Part shown: positions 1-10,704 of the stretch, in pieces | How the letters are laid out: every line of letters starts with the position of its first letter | Position numbering within the stretch: position 1 is the first letter of the stretch | Source: Phymorhynchus buccinoides | Taxonomy: Eukaryota > Mollusca > Gastropoda > Neogastropoda > Raphitomidae | Length of the DNA: 64,000 bases | Reading direction: 5' to 3' | Assembly (NCBI GenBank): GCA_017654935.2 | Contig: CM065713.1 | Span: forward strand, 11,982,555-12,046,554 | The notes under the pieces: model-generated | The model's input: the letters and a program-made list of their open reading frames with translations, nothing else | Database searches by the model: none | Told to the model about the DNA's origin: nothing | Program-made: the position numbers and the translations under genes

Positions 1-364
1 TCCCGCCTCCAGGACCCTCTATACTGTAAGTCCCTGGGACCCCTTGTTTTGCGGGACGATTGGGAGCCCTGGTCGTCCTCACATGGCTGGGCCAACAGAG
101 GCTGTATGTGCTGGAGTTGAAAGTCAAACTTGTTATACGCTTTCTGAAACAACCTCACCTGCCCTCCCATACGCTTTCTGAAACAACCTCACCTGCCCTA
201 CCAACACAAGAGCAGCCAAACGCCATACATTCATACACACATACACACGCACGCACGCACGCATACACACACACATCATACCTGGTTGGGCCAACAGAAG
301 CTGCCCTACCAACACAAGAGCAGCCATATGCCATACATTCGCACACACATACACACACACATAC
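1..364 (-). repeat. Exon-end copies and CA repeats downstream of the 365-449 exon
   Basis: This stretch lies in the intron after the VPS13 exon at 365-449, reading the minus strand. It holds one nearly complete copy of that exon's 3' part (83-143), a short copy of the exon end plus donor at about 285-305, a duplicated piece carrying the exon's start next to a pyrimidine tract (about 140-200), and two (CA)n tracts (about 230-285 and 335-364). The pieces are recognisable because they repeat the words for AYxxF, QLQHIQ and AQP and the donor-side gtatg. Duplication is seen directly. That these are intronic copies is inferred from the intact exon next to them. Confidence 0.7.
83..143 (-). other. 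61-nt exon copy, possible alternative VPS13 exon
   Basis: On the minus strand a pyrimidine-rich tract ending gttgtttcag precedes a 61-nt open stretch reading KAYNKFDFQL then QHIQPLLAQP, followed by gtgagg. The neighbouring exon at 365-449 reads KAYDIFNIQL and QHIQLLFAQP over the same span. Both start in phase 0 and end in phase 1, so splicing in this copy instead would keep the frame, losing only the eight residues ESLEEKMQ. No stop or frameshift is present. It may be a true alternative exon or a young duplicate that has not yet decayed. Confidence 0.4.
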
Positions 365-449
365 CTGGTTGGGCGAACAGAAGCTGTATGTGTTGGAGTT
401 GAATGTTGAATATGTCATACGCTTTCTGCATCTTCTCCTCCAAAGATTC
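365..449 (-). CDS. VPS13: VPS13 exon (end of N-terminal segment seen here)
   Basis: 85-nt internal exon. It has acceptor tttactttggcag and donor gtatgt, starts in phase 0 and ends in phase 1. It reads ESLEEKMQKAYDIFNIQL, QHIQLLFAQP. VPS13A has a matching segment, a helix-like stretch then a RAYDSFDIQL-type strand, directly after the LDLGHL block, which is the previous exon here (9088-9166). VPS13 is a rod-shaped bridge that moves lipids between membranes at contact sites. This part belongs to the extended beta-groove. The phase join to the upstream exon is exact. The next exon lies outside the window, to the left. Copies of its 3' half lie downstream at 83-143 and about 285-305. Confidence 0.85.
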
Positions 450-519
450 CTGCCAAAGTAAAAACAAAACAAAACTAAACAAAACATAATAACCATGTTA
501 TGTTAGAAAAGAAAAATAA

Positions 520-825
520 ACTGAAACAGACTGCAACGTCACTGGAACATACAACAAACAAACAACTACACGACAAGTGCAAAGTGACGTTATTTTATTC
601 ACAAGAGACAAAACAAAACTACTGGATATTTCGGCGCATGCGTCTTTATCAACACAGACAAACCTCCTTTTGTTGTCTGCTTTTTGCTCCTTTTGCTCCA
701 TTTGCTGTTTGCTTGTTTGTCAATGTTGATAAAGGCGCATTCGCCAAAATATCTAGTAGTTTTGTCTCTTGTGAATAAAATAGCGTTACTTTACACTTGT
801 CGTGGAGTTGTTTGTTTGTTGATTG
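520..825. repeat. Fold-back element
   Basis: The sequence at about 520-650 (cgtcactggaacatac, acaactacacgacaagtg, acaagagacaaaac) returns in reverse complement at about 722-825, giving arms of about 100 bp around a short loop. A one-arm copy sits at 58431-58538, inside an intronic duplicate of a VPS13 exon start. This indicates a mobile non-autonomous element. No coding capacity is seen. Confidence 0.65.
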
Positions 826-886
826 CTACGTTAGAATAATTTTAGACGATCATCAAAGCTCAAAAGCAGAAGAGTTAGGTTTATAT

Positions 887-3045
887 ACTTCGTTCGCCTT
901 GGCTTAACTCATTCAAGTCTTACTTCGTTCGCCTTGGTTTAACTCATTCAAGTCTTACTTTGTTCGCCTTGGCTTAACTCATTCAAGTCTTACTTCGTTC
1001 GCCTTGGCTTAACTCATTCAAGTCTTACATACTTCGTTCGCCTTGGCTTAACTCATTCAAGTCTTACTTTCGTTCGCCTTGGCTTAACTCATTCAAGTCT
1101 TACTTCGTTCGCCTTGGCTTAACTCATTCAAGTCTTACTTCGTTCGCCTTGGCTTAACTCATTCAAGTCTTACTTCGTTCGCCTTGGCTTAACTCATTCA
1201 AGTCTTACTTCGTTCGCCTTGGCTTAACTCATTCAAGTCTTACTTCGTTCGCCTTGGCTTAACTCATTCAAGTCTTACTTCGTTCGCCTTGGCTTAACTC
1301 ATTCAAGTCTTACATACTTCGTTCGCCTTGGCTTAACTCATTCAAGTCTTACTTCGTTCGCCTTGGCTTAACTCATTCAAGTCTTACTTCGTTCGCCTTG
1401 GCTTAACTCATTCAAGTCTTACTTCGTTCGCCTTGGCTTAACTCATTCAAGTCGTACATACTTTGTTCGCCTTGGCTTAACTCATTCAAGTCTTACTTCA
1501 TTCGCCTTGGCTTAACTCATTCAAGTCGTACATACTTTGTTCGCCTTGGCTTAACTCATTCAAGTCTTACTTCGTTCGCCTTGGTTTAACTCATTCAAGT
1601 CTTACTTCGTTCGCCTTGGCTTAACTCATTCAAGTCTTACTTCGTTCGCCTTGGCTTAACTCATTCAAGTCGTACATACTTCGTTCGCCTTGGCTTAACT
1701 CATTCAAGTCTTACTTCGTTCGCCTTGGCTTAACTCATTCAAGTCTTACTTCGTTCGCTTTGGCTTAACTCATTCAAGTCTTACTTCGTTCGCCTTGGCT
1801 TAACTCATTCAAGTCTTACATACTTCGTTCGCCTTGGCTTAACTCATTCAAGTCTTACTTCGTTCGCCTTGGTTTAACTCATTCAAGTCTTACTTCGTTC
1901 GCCTTGGCTTAACTCATTCAAGTCTTACTTCGTTCGCCTTGGCTTAACTCATTCAAGTCGTACATACTTTGTTCGCCTTGGTTTAACTCATTCAAGTCTT
2001 ACTTCGTTCGCCTTGGTTTAACTCATTCAAGTCTTACTTCGTTCGCCTTGGCTTAACTCATTCAAGTCTTACTACTTCGTTCGCCTTGGCTTAACTCATT
2101 CAAGTCGTACATACTTTGTTCGCCTTGGCTTAACTCATTCAAGTCTTACTTCGTTCGCCTTGGTTTAACTCATTCAAGTCTTACTTCGTTCGCCTTGGTT
2201 TAACTCATTCAAGTCTTACTTCGTTCGCCTTGGCTTAACTCATTCAAGTCTTACATACTTCGTTCGCCTTGGCTTAACTCATTCAAGTCTTACTTCGTTC
2301 GCCTTGGCTTAACTCATTCAAGTCTTACTTCGTTCGCCTTGGTTTAACTCATTCAAGTCTTACTTCGTTCGCCTTGGCTTAACTCATTCAAGTCTTACTT
2401 CATTCGCCTTGGCTTAACTCATTCAAGTCGTACATACTTTGTTCGCCTTGGCTTAACTCATTCAAGTCTTACTTCGTTCGCCTTGGTTTAACTCATTCAA
2501 GTCTTACTTCGTTCGCCTTGGCTTAACTCATTCAAGTCTTACATACTTCGTTCGCCTTGGCTTAACTGATTCAAGTCTTACTTCGTTCGCCTTGGCTTAA
2601 CTCATTCAAGTCTTACTTCGTTCGCCTTGGCTTAACTCATTCAAGTCTTACTTCGTTCGCCTTGGCTTAACTCATTCAAGTCTTACTTCGTTCGCCTTGG
2701 TTTAACTCATTCAAGTCTTACTTCGTTCGCCTTGGCTTAACTCATTCAAGTCTACATACTTCGTTCGCCTTGGCTTAACTCATTCAAGTCTTACTTCGTT
2801 CGCCTTGGTTTAACTCATTCAAGTCTTACTTCGTTCGCCTTGGCTTAACTCATTCAAGTCTTACTTCGTTCGCCTTGGTTTAACTCATTCAAGTCTTACT
2901 TCGTTCGCCTTGGCTTAACTCATTCAAATCTTACATACTTCGTTCGCCTTGGCTTAACTCATTCAAGTCTTACTTCGTTCGCCTTGGCTTAACTCATTCA
3001 AATCTTACATACTTCGTTCGCCTTGGTTTAACTCATTCAAGTCGT
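887..3045. repeat. 35-bp satellite array, about 60 units
   Basis: Unit ttcgttcgccttggcttaac + tcattcaagtcttac, 35 bp, repeated about 60 times with few changes. A 39-bp variant carrying extra acat (cttacatac or cgtacatac) recurs mostly every 140-145 bp, giving a higher-order period of about four units. The array runs into a dispersed repeat at 3046-3165, which is also found reversed at 49262-49388. There the same taactcattcaagtc border is present without the array. The satellite therefore probably grew at the edge of that dispersed element. Confidence 0.9.
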
Positions 3046-3165
3046 TCCGGCCATATATGTCCGGAATTAATAGATAACTGTCAATTTGATGCGTTTGCTT
3101 CAAGGGAAGTAAATCTGTGTGCACACAATACCTTGGGCACTTCTAAACTCGCTTGGCTCCCTTAG
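3046..3165 (+). repeat. Dispersed repeat flanking the 35-bp satellite
   Basis: Begins with the short palindrome ttccggccatatatgtccgg and continues with tttgcttcaagggaagtaaa and a gtgtgcacac palindrome. A reverse-oriented copy is at 49262-49388. No coding capacity is seen. Confidence 0.7.
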
Positions 3166-3900
3166 ACCACAATATTGCCTCTGACTTTGCTTTTGTAAGT
3201 GGTTCGTTGTGGGGGAACCAATCGGTGAACACTCCCAACTGTTCGACTTTTTTCGCACAAATAGTTCCCCCACCTTCTGGAAGCTCTGTGCTTGTAACTT
3301 CCTCTCGGGGAAGTGAGTGGACGCCTCGTGCCTCCATACGGGGAGCTGGACGACCCCCGCCCCCTCCACGAGTCTCTCCCCATGGGGATACCGGGGGAGG
3401 AGGTCTTTCACAAAAATAGTTCCACCACCTTCTCGAAGTTCTTTGCTTGTAACTTCCTCTAATCTGCCACTCTCTTTGACTCTGCCTTTTCCCTTTGCTT
3501 TCTATCATCTACTGTCTTTCTGACTTATTGGCCCCATTCTCCTGCCTCCGAAATCAGAATGCGTCGGCTGTACGCAGTGTTGGCTGGCACGGGGAGACCA
3601 GTGAAAATTGAAAACCGGACACATACGTACCTTACCGATTATGGCCATATGGCCTGGGAACGCAGAAGAAGAAGTAACTCCCTCTAATCTGTCACTCTTC
3701 TTTGACTCTGCCTTTTCCCTTTGCTTGCCATCATCTACTCTCATTCTGCCTCACTGGTCCATTCTCCTGCCTTTGTTCTAGAAATTCTTAGAAAGACTTT
3801 CTCCAGGCGAAGACGGACATGCTGGGCCTAACTGTTTATTAGTTGGGCGCATGGAGGCAGCATGGTGCATCTGTGCTCATATGACAAAATATTGTCTGAG
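3166..3900 (+). mobile_element. Overlapping SINE-like repeats with GAA tails
   Basis: Two short families are interleaved here. One carries ccatggggataccggggg, then aagttctgtgcttgtaactt, then gactctgccttttccctttg, then a conserved ggcgcatg...cagcatg block. The other (about 3548-3675) carries tgcgtcggctgtacgcag, ggggagaccagtgaaa and ttatggccatatggcctggg. Full copies elsewhere (42385-42712, 56951-57278, 48834-48969) end in (GAA)n, as many SINEs end in a simple repeat. I see no clear tRNA head, so the class is an inference. Confidence 0.55.
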
Positions 3901-3929
3901 CGATAAAAAAAAAAAAGGAAGAAGTAGTA

Positions 3930-6315
3930 TACCAGAAATGAAACACAAACACTCCAAACTTTTCAACTTTGGTATATACCAGAAACGAAACACAAACACT
4001 CCAAACGTAACTTTGGCGTATACCAGAAACGAAAAACACAAAAACTCCAACATTTAACTTTGGTATATACCAAAAACGAAACACAAACACTCCACACTTT
4101 TCACTTTGGTATATACCAAAAACGAAACACAATCATTCAAAACTTTTCAACTTTGGTATATACAGTCGACCCCCTCACGAACGGCCCTCTGAATTACGAC
4201 CTCCCCTCTTTTACGACTGAAATATGAATGACGGATCGTTTTTCTTCTAAACTTGCCTCCTCATTTACGACTCCCCCTCTAACGCGTTTTGCGACCATAA
4301 ATCTTGTTGATTTTACGACCGATGCAACACATTCTGAAAATTATCAGTCACAAAAACGATGATATATATCCTTCTCGGCCTCAGTTCGAGCCGACGCACA
4401 GCTGGGGTACCACTGTTGTTAGGTCAATCTCGGTAAAAGCGAACCGTTCTCATGCCGAAATTGAAGAATTTAATCAGCGATATCACGATCTGACCACTAA
4501 ATGTCACCACTTTTATGCACATGTGTCATCACTGAGCAGTTTATGATCAAAGTTTGAACTGAAACGGTCGCGATCGTGTCGATCTTTACGAACTCGTGCA
4601 CACGTAGGCCTAAATGCGAAGTCAACTCCCAAGTTGAAACTAGGTGATCGGTCACACTCCATAAGTTGGAACTCAGTGAATGGTCTCACTTTACAAAAAA
4701 ATAAGTTGAAAAGCAGCTCCTTTCCGTTATCAAACTGATAAATCAGCGTTAGTGCGTGCACTAAAACACTCACTGAATGCAAACAACACACAAAATCCGA
4801 TAAATGAAAGCAGCTGGCGCATTAGCGTTTGCCGTGATTTCGTATTTGCGGTATGTGCGGCGCCATTTTGTCAGCCGAGTTGTATGCACGGTAAAAGTTC
4901 CGTGTGTGCAAACTGTGACTGAAAATGAAGCTGCCAGAGCGTAAAATGGCGAACATTAGGTCTGTACTGTTGTTATGTGTAGTTTGTGTGCGAGTGCAAC
5001 ACGGGCCGCGAGCACACTTTCTGTTTTAGCCCGTTTTCGTATATTAGCTAGACCGCGATGTTTCATTCAAGAATGACGGAGAAAGCATGTTTTAGTTCTA
5101 GTGTATGCATGTGCTGTGCGTCATATACGGTGTAGTGAGTCACTGAGTGCATTGTTTTGGTCACCCCTGATTTAAGACCCCCCTCTTTTACGACCGATTT
5201 TCCGCGATTTTTTGAAGGTCTTAAAAGAGGGGGTCGACTGTACCAGAAACGAAACACAAACACTCCAAACTTTTCAACTTTGGTATATACCAGAAACGAA
5301 ACACAAACACTACAAACTTTTTAACTTTGGTATATATACCAGAAACGAAACACAAACACTCCAAACTTTTCAACTTTGGTATATACCAGAAACGAAACAC
5401 AAACACTACAAACTTTTTAACTTTGGTATATATACCAGAAACGAAACACAAACACTCCAAACTTTTCAACTTTGGTATATACCAGAAACGAAACACAAAC
5501 ACTCCAAACATTTAACTTTGGGTATAGATACCAGAAACGAAAAACAGAAAAACTCCAAACATTTAACTTTGGTATAGATACTAGAAACGAAAAACACAAA
5601 CACTCCAAACATTTAACTTTGGTATAGATACCAGAAACGAAACACAAACATTCCAAACTTTTCAACTTTGGTATATACCAAAAACAAAACACAAACACTC
5701 CAAACTTTTCACTTTGGTATATACCAAAAACGAAACACAATCATTCAAAACTTTTCAACTTTGGTATATACCAGAAACAAAAAACACAAACACTCCAAAC
5801 CTTAACATTGGTATATACCAGGAACAAAATACAAACACTCCAAACTTTTAACTTTGGTATATACCAGAAACGAAAAACACAAACATTCCAAACTTTTTAA
5901 TTTTGGTATATACAGGGAGCGAAATTCAAACACTCCAAACTTTTTAACTTTGGCGCATACCAGAAACGAAAAACACACACACTCCAAACTCTTAACTTTG
6001 GTATATACCAGAAATGAAAAACACAAACACTCCAAACTTTTCACTTTGGTATATACCAGAAACGAAACTCAAACACTCCAAACTTTTAACTTTGGTATAT
6101 ACCAGAAACGAAACTCAAACACTACCAACTTTTTAACTTTGGTATATACCAGGAGCGAAACTCAAACATTCCAAACTTTTCAACTTTGGTATATACGTGC
6201 ACCAAGTATATACCAGAAACGAAACACAAACACTCCAAATTTTTCAACTTTGGTATATACCAGGAACGAAACACAAACACTCCAAACTTTAAACTTTGTC
6301 GCGTACCAGCAACGA
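3930..6315. repeat. 47-bp minisatellite, interrupted by a MITE
   Basis: Unit about 47 bp: ggtatataccagaaacgaaa, cacaaacactccaaactttt, caacttt. About 27 units with point changes are split by an insertion at 4163-5240. Open frames on both strands (TRNETQTLQTF-type and WYIPKLKSLECLC-type repeats) are a consequence of the unit length and composition. I do not regard them as genes. Confidence 0.88.
4163..5240. mobile_element. pogo/Tc1-like non-autonomous element with TA target duplication
   Basis: Terminal inverted repeats CAGTCGACCCCCTC at 4163 and GAGGGGGTCGACTG at 5240, flanked by TA on both sides. It sits inside the 47-bp minisatellite at ggtata-TA-ccag, so neighbouring units show the uninterrupted site. 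The 1.08-kb interior has repeated tttacgac motifs near both ends and no transposase that I can recognise. Confidence 0.85.
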
Positions 6316-6394
6316 TGTCGACGCAATACTGGGCAGTTTAAAAACGTTGGTTCGCACCACGGAAAGACGAGGAATCAACATCTGATAGATTATA

Positions 6395-6956
6395 CAGACA
6401 AACCCCTATTTTACGACCCTCTGTTAAGCGACCACCTCTCATTTGAGACCGGATTTGTTGGCACAGATGCATTTTACTATGTAAACGACCTCTCTTAAAC
6501 GACTTCCTCTAAAACGTGACTTACGACCACCATTTTGTTGGTTTTTATGACCGTTGCTGTTGTCTGCATAGACTTCGAGCAAAGGGAAACAACCACGGTC
6601 AAGGGCCTGAAAGCGGAGTCGCTTCCCTTGCTGTAGAAAAGATGGCGGAGAGCGTAGGAAAAGCACGAAAACCACTGACTTTGAAAAAGAAAACCACCGA
6701 CTTTGGACGAGAGTGGAGGTGATTAAAAGAAGTCGGCAAAGTGAAACTGTAATATCGATTGCACAATCCTATGGAGTTGGAAAGACCCAAATCCAGTTTT
6801 AATATGTCATTGTATGTGTGCATGAAGAAGAGAGTATGAACTGTGCTGAACTTTTTCTTTCTACGGCTGCCAGTGAAAACCTCCGTCATACGACCCCTCC
6901 AATTTACGACCGATTTTTCCGGACATTTTGGAAGTCTTAAAATAGAGGTTTGTCTG
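6395..6956 (+). mobile_element. pogo/Tigger-derived MITE with broken CENP-B-type domain
   Basis: Termini CAGACAAACCCCTATTTTA and TAAAATAGAGGTTTGTCTG with TA on each side. The interior keeps a decayed transposase start. From about 6641 a frame reads MAESVGKARKPLTLKKKTTD, then after a frame change VEVIKRSRQSETVISIAQSY and GVGKTQIQ, which is the helix-turn-helix of CENP-B/Tigger transposases. The frame change and an early stop make it non-coding. A second copy is at 19233-19796. Confidence 0.8.
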
Positions 6957-6979
6957 TAATAACAATGATAAGGACGATA

Positions 6980-7652
6980 CAGTGGAACCTCCCTTAACTC
7001 ACTCGGGGCGAATGAGCCGGATCCGGCTCATGGCTCGTACAACCGTTTTAGGACGAATTACCCGGATCCCGCTCATAAGAGTTTTCAAGAGGTTTTCAAG
7101 TGATTTCTGGCATGTAACCAGCTTTCCGGTGTGAAGTCATAACCTATTTTCAGTTTGTTTTGACCTTGCCTCTCTTGAAATCAACCAATCATTGCAGACT
7201 TAACATTCAGCTTTGGTTGTAGAGGGGGGTCAAAGATCGGAATGTGAAATTTTCCTTCTTTCTATGTGTTAGCTGTTTTCGTCAATAGGAGACAAACGAC
7301 GAAGGTAAGGAATCTGATATTTTACGATCGTTTAGTGCATGGTGTTGCTAATCTTTTCTGAAAATATTGATGCCTAACTCTTCATAACTTGCTTTTGGTG
7401 ATTATTTTACGAACCTAGTCAAATGCCCAGTCCCCACAGAACAAGGGGAAATAATTCGGCCAGTCCCGAGTGAGTTAAAAGATTTCCCATTATAAGACTC
7501 CCTCCCACATAAGACCTACTACTCAGAGACATTGCCCTTCTTTGTAAGTATTAAAATTACCTCCCTTATAAGATCCCTCCCTTATAAGATCCCTCCCTAA
7601 TAAGACCTCATTTTGGATGGTTTTTGAAGGTCTTATAAGGGAGGTTCCACTG
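6980..7652. mobile_element. MITE family F (CAGTGGAACCTCCC ends), copy 1
   Basis: Termini CAGTGGAACCTCCCTTA and TAAGGGAGGTTCCACTG. Interior motifs cttataagac and cattgcccttctttgtaagt recur in copies at 37355-37603, 38183-39175, 41911-42180, 44763-45586 and 47795-48701. The ends resemble pogo-type elements. A TTAA element is inserted at 6994-7478. Confidence 0.85.
6994..7478. mobile_element. TTAA-flanked MITE (family E), nested in F
   Basis: TTAA followed by CTCACTCGGGGCGAATGAGC at the left, and GTCCCGAGTGAG followed by TTAA at the right. A second copy at 32464-32943 is also TTAA-flanked. TTAA duplication is typical of piggyBac-like and Kolobok elements. Which of these applies is not decided by the sequence. 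No transposase is present. Confidence 0.82.
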
Positions 7653-7709
7653 TACTACTACTACTACTACTACCACAATTTAAAGTAAAAACAGTCCCTT
7701 TTCCACAAT

Positions 7710-7862
7710 TTACATGTGTGTGCACACACGCACTTGCTCACACACATGCATGCACGCACACACACACATGTGTATGCGCATGCACGCACAAACACACGCA
7801 CACACAGACACACGCACACACAGACACACGCACACACAGACACACACACACACACGCACGCG

Positions 7863-7894
<32 letters not shown>

Positions 7895-7916
7895 CACACA
7901 CGCACACACAAACAAA
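7710..7916. repeat. (CA)n-rich tract
   Basis: About 200 bp of CA repeat with CG and GA interruptions. It opens all three frames on each strand with low-complexity HTHTHT or VCVCVC products, which are not genes. The 7917-8034 flank holds nothing recognisable. Confidence 0.9.
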
Positions 7917-8034
7917 ACCCATCCACATTTTCCGTGCAGAAACCCACCCACATCCATATTGTCCGTATTATAATGTGTACACACCCTTAGTCTGAGTGGA
8001 AGGAATTCTGCCCAACATGGAATGGTAGGCAGGT

Positions 8035-8837
8035 CTGTCTATAAATAGCCTCAAGGTGAAGGCCACACACTGACTTTGGATAGCACTGTCATTTGAATAT
8101 CTATAAATAGCCTCAAGGTGATGAAAGACACAAACCAACTTTGGTTTGCACTATGTGATTTGCATATCTCAATATAGCCTGAAGGTGAAGGCCACACACT
8201 AACCTTGGTTAGCACTTTGTTATTTGAATATCTATAAAAAGCCTCAATGTGAAGAACACGAACCGACTGGTTTGCACTATGGGATTTGCATTTCTAAATA
8301 TAACCTGAAGGTGAAGGCCACACAAAAACCTTGGTTAGCACTTTGTGATTTGACTATCTATAAATAGCCTCAAGGTAATGAAAGATACAAACCAACTTTG
8401 GTTTGCACTATGTGATTTGCATGTCTAAATATAGCCTGAAGGTGAAGGCCACACACTGACATTGGTCGGCACTGTAACTCGACTATCTATAAATAGCCTC
8501 AAGGTGAAGGACACACAAACCGACTTTGGTTTTGCACCACCATGCGATTTGCATGTCTAAATAATTATAGCCTTGAAGGTGAAGGCCACGCACTGACCTT
8601 GGTCAGCACTGTAACACAACTATCTATAAATAGCCTCAAGGTGAAGGACACACCGAACCGACTTTGGTTTGCACCACCATGTGATTTGCATGTCTATAAA
8701 TAGCCTCAAGGTGAAGGCCACATACTGACCTTGGTCGGCACTGTAACTCAACTTATCTATAAATAGCCTCAAGGTGAAGGACACACCAAACCGACTTTGG
8801 TCTTGCACCACCATGTGATTTGCATGTCTAAATAATT
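8035..8837 (-). repeat. Tandem copies of the 9088-9166 exon end and donor, about 12 units
   Basis: Units of 60-68 bp carry aaggccacacactgacc, then ttggtcagcac. On the minus strand each reads gtgct(g/a)accaag followed by gtcagtgtgtggcc, the same as the exon end CTCACCAAG and donor gtcagtgcgtggcc at 9088. Between them lie gcctcaaggtgaagg and tatctataaatag words. Alternate units differ (caaaccgactttggtttgc), giving a two-unit period of about 125 bp. The array runs down to the exon itself and is split by the MITE at 8838-9051. Confidence 0.8.
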
Positions 8838-9051
8838 CAGACCTGTTTACCCCACCCCCTACACAAGTCTTGAGTAGTCTGGATAGCTGAAATGAGCAGT
8901 TTTGGAGCACAATGCGTAGTTTTATCCATTAAACCATCAAACAATATTCACTGAAAATGAGTAGAATCTAGCATTACTTTCAATTTTGAAGAGTAGTAGA
9001 GATCCAAATTGAGTAGAATACTACTCGAAAAGAGTAGAGTGAACAGGTCTG
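8838..9051. mobile_element. MITE family A with 6-bp target duplication
   Basis: Starts CAGACCTGTTTACCCC and ends GTAGAGTGAACAGGTCTG, flanked by ATAATT at 8832-8837 and 9052-9057. Neighbouring units of the array show the unbroken site (taaataattatagcc). The interior is rich in gagtag and ctactc words. Other copies are at 22828-23035, 26824-27590 (with nested insertions) and a 773-bp relative at 47015-47787. Confidence 0.85.
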
Positions 9052-9087
9052 ATAATTATATCCTGAAGGTGAAGGCCACGCACTGAC

Positions 9088-9166
9088 CTTGGTGAGCACG
9101 GAGATGTCGTGCTTCTGGCTGCTGACCTGCAGGTGACCCAGGTCCAGAACCAGAGCCTTGCACTTT
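9088..9166 (-). CDS. VPS13: VPS13 exon with the LDLGHL strand
   Basis: 79-nt exon between acceptor gttgggttgcag and donor gtcagt, phase 2 in and phase 0 out. It reads KCKALVLDLGHLQVSSQ then KHDISVLTK. The block V/L-x-LDLGHLxVxS is a hallmark strand of the VPS13 N-terminal region and is nearly identical in human VPS13A. The preceding exon ends MKG with two bases of the Gly codon, and this exon supplies the third. Its end and donor are tandemly copied in the adjoining intron (8035-8837). Confidence 0.93.
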
Positions 9167-9299
9167 CTGCAACCCAACAGAAGGCATACACTTGAAAACA
9201 CCCATTGAACCACATCAGGGACATAGGGATAGGCAACTATACGCCCAAATGAAAAAGTGAGGCCAAGAGAGGAGATAACGAAATTGAACAAAGGGGGAA

Positions 9300-9710
9300 T
9301 ACTCTCTTTCTAGTAACCACCCGTGGGGACACCGGGGAGTCTTTCGTACAAATACCCCCCCCCCCCCAAACCTTCTGGAAGTTCTGTGCTTGTAACTTCC
9401 CTTCTTCCTCTTCTTTTTCTTCGATCGCTCAGTTTCCTGTCAATTATGAGCTCAGATGCGTCATGCTGCCGCTATGCGCCTAACTAAAGAAATAGGCCCA
9501 GCAAGTCCGTCTTCGGCTGGAGGAAATCTTTTTAAAAGTTTCTTGAAAAAAGGCAGGAGAATGGACCGGTTAAGCAGAAAAATAGTAGTTGACAGTAAGC
9601 AAAGGGAAAAGGCAGAGTCAAAGAGAGTGATAGATTAGAGGAAGTTACAAGCACAGAACTTCCAGAAGGTGGGGGAACTATTTAAACAAAATACCCCCCA
9701 GTATCCCCAC
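9300..9710 (-). mobile_element. SINE-like repeat L, reverse copy
   Basis: Carries, in reverse, the words of the L family: gtgcttgtaacttcc, cagagtcaaagagag (reverse of the tctttgactctg word), gcaggagaatggaccgg, and tatccccacgggg at the right. A second partial forward copy of the 5' part is at about 9320-9405 with a run of 12 C. It abuts the exon-derived array beginning at 9706 and probably truncated its oldest unit. Confidence 0.65.
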
Positions 9711-9807
9711 GGGGAGGAAGTCAACACTGATGTCCGTATATTTGTGTTGCTCTATGGCGAAAAACACTACAGAATAAACACACACTCTCTGTCTCTCTCT
9801 GTGTCTT

Positions 9808-9845
<38 letters not shown>

Positions 9846-9987
9846 TTTCTCTCTCTGTATCATCCTTTCATGATTCTCCGCTCAGGTATAATAAATGAGG
9901 TCGACACTGATGTCCGTGTACTTGTGTTGCTCTATGGCGAAAAACATTACAGAATAAACACACACTCTCTGTCTCTCTCTGTGTCTT

Positions 9988-10049
<62 letters not shown>

Positions 10050-10214
10050 TTTCTCTCTCTCTCTCTCTCTCTTCCTTTCTCTCTCTGTATCATCCTTTCA
10101 TGATTCTCCGCTCAGGTATAATAAATGAGGTCGACACTGATGTCCGTGTACTTGTGTTGCTCTATGGCGAAAAACATTACAGAATAAACACACACTCTCT
10201 GTCTCTCTCTGTGT

Positions 10215-10259
<45 letters not shown>

Positions 10260-10426
10260 CTTCTCTCTCTCTCTCTCTCTCTTCCTTTCTCTCTCTGTGT
10301 CATCCTTTCATGATTCTCCGCTCAGGTATAATAAATGAGGTCGACACTGATGTCCGTGTACTTGTGTTGCTCTATGGCGAAAAACATTACAGAATAAACA
10401 CACACTCTCTGTCTCTCTCTGTCCCT

Positions 10427-10466
<40 letters not shown>

Positions 10467-10634
10467 TTTCTCTCTCTCTCTCTCTCTCTTCCTTTCTCTC
10501 TCTGTGTCATCCTTTCATGATTCTCCGCTCAGGTATAATAAATGAGGTCGACACTGATGTCCGTGTACTTGTGTTGCTCTATGGCGAAAAAACATTACAC
10601 AGAATAAACACACACTCTCTGTCTCTCTCTGTGT

Positions 10635-10704
<70 letters not shown>

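Noticed and set aside
887..3045. Possible CRISPR-like array from the regular 35-bp spacing
   Set aside because: There are no unique spacers; the whole unit is repeated, and the setting is an animal genome.
3143..3523. Overlapping open frames near 3.1-3.5 kb
   Set aside because: They lie in L-family repeats whose other copies have stops at different places.
3930..6315. Long open frames on both strands in the 47-bp repeat (TRNETQTLQTF- and WYIPKLKSLECLC-type)
   Set aside because: They follow from the unit's composition and length changes, exist on both strands, and break wherever a unit has an indel.
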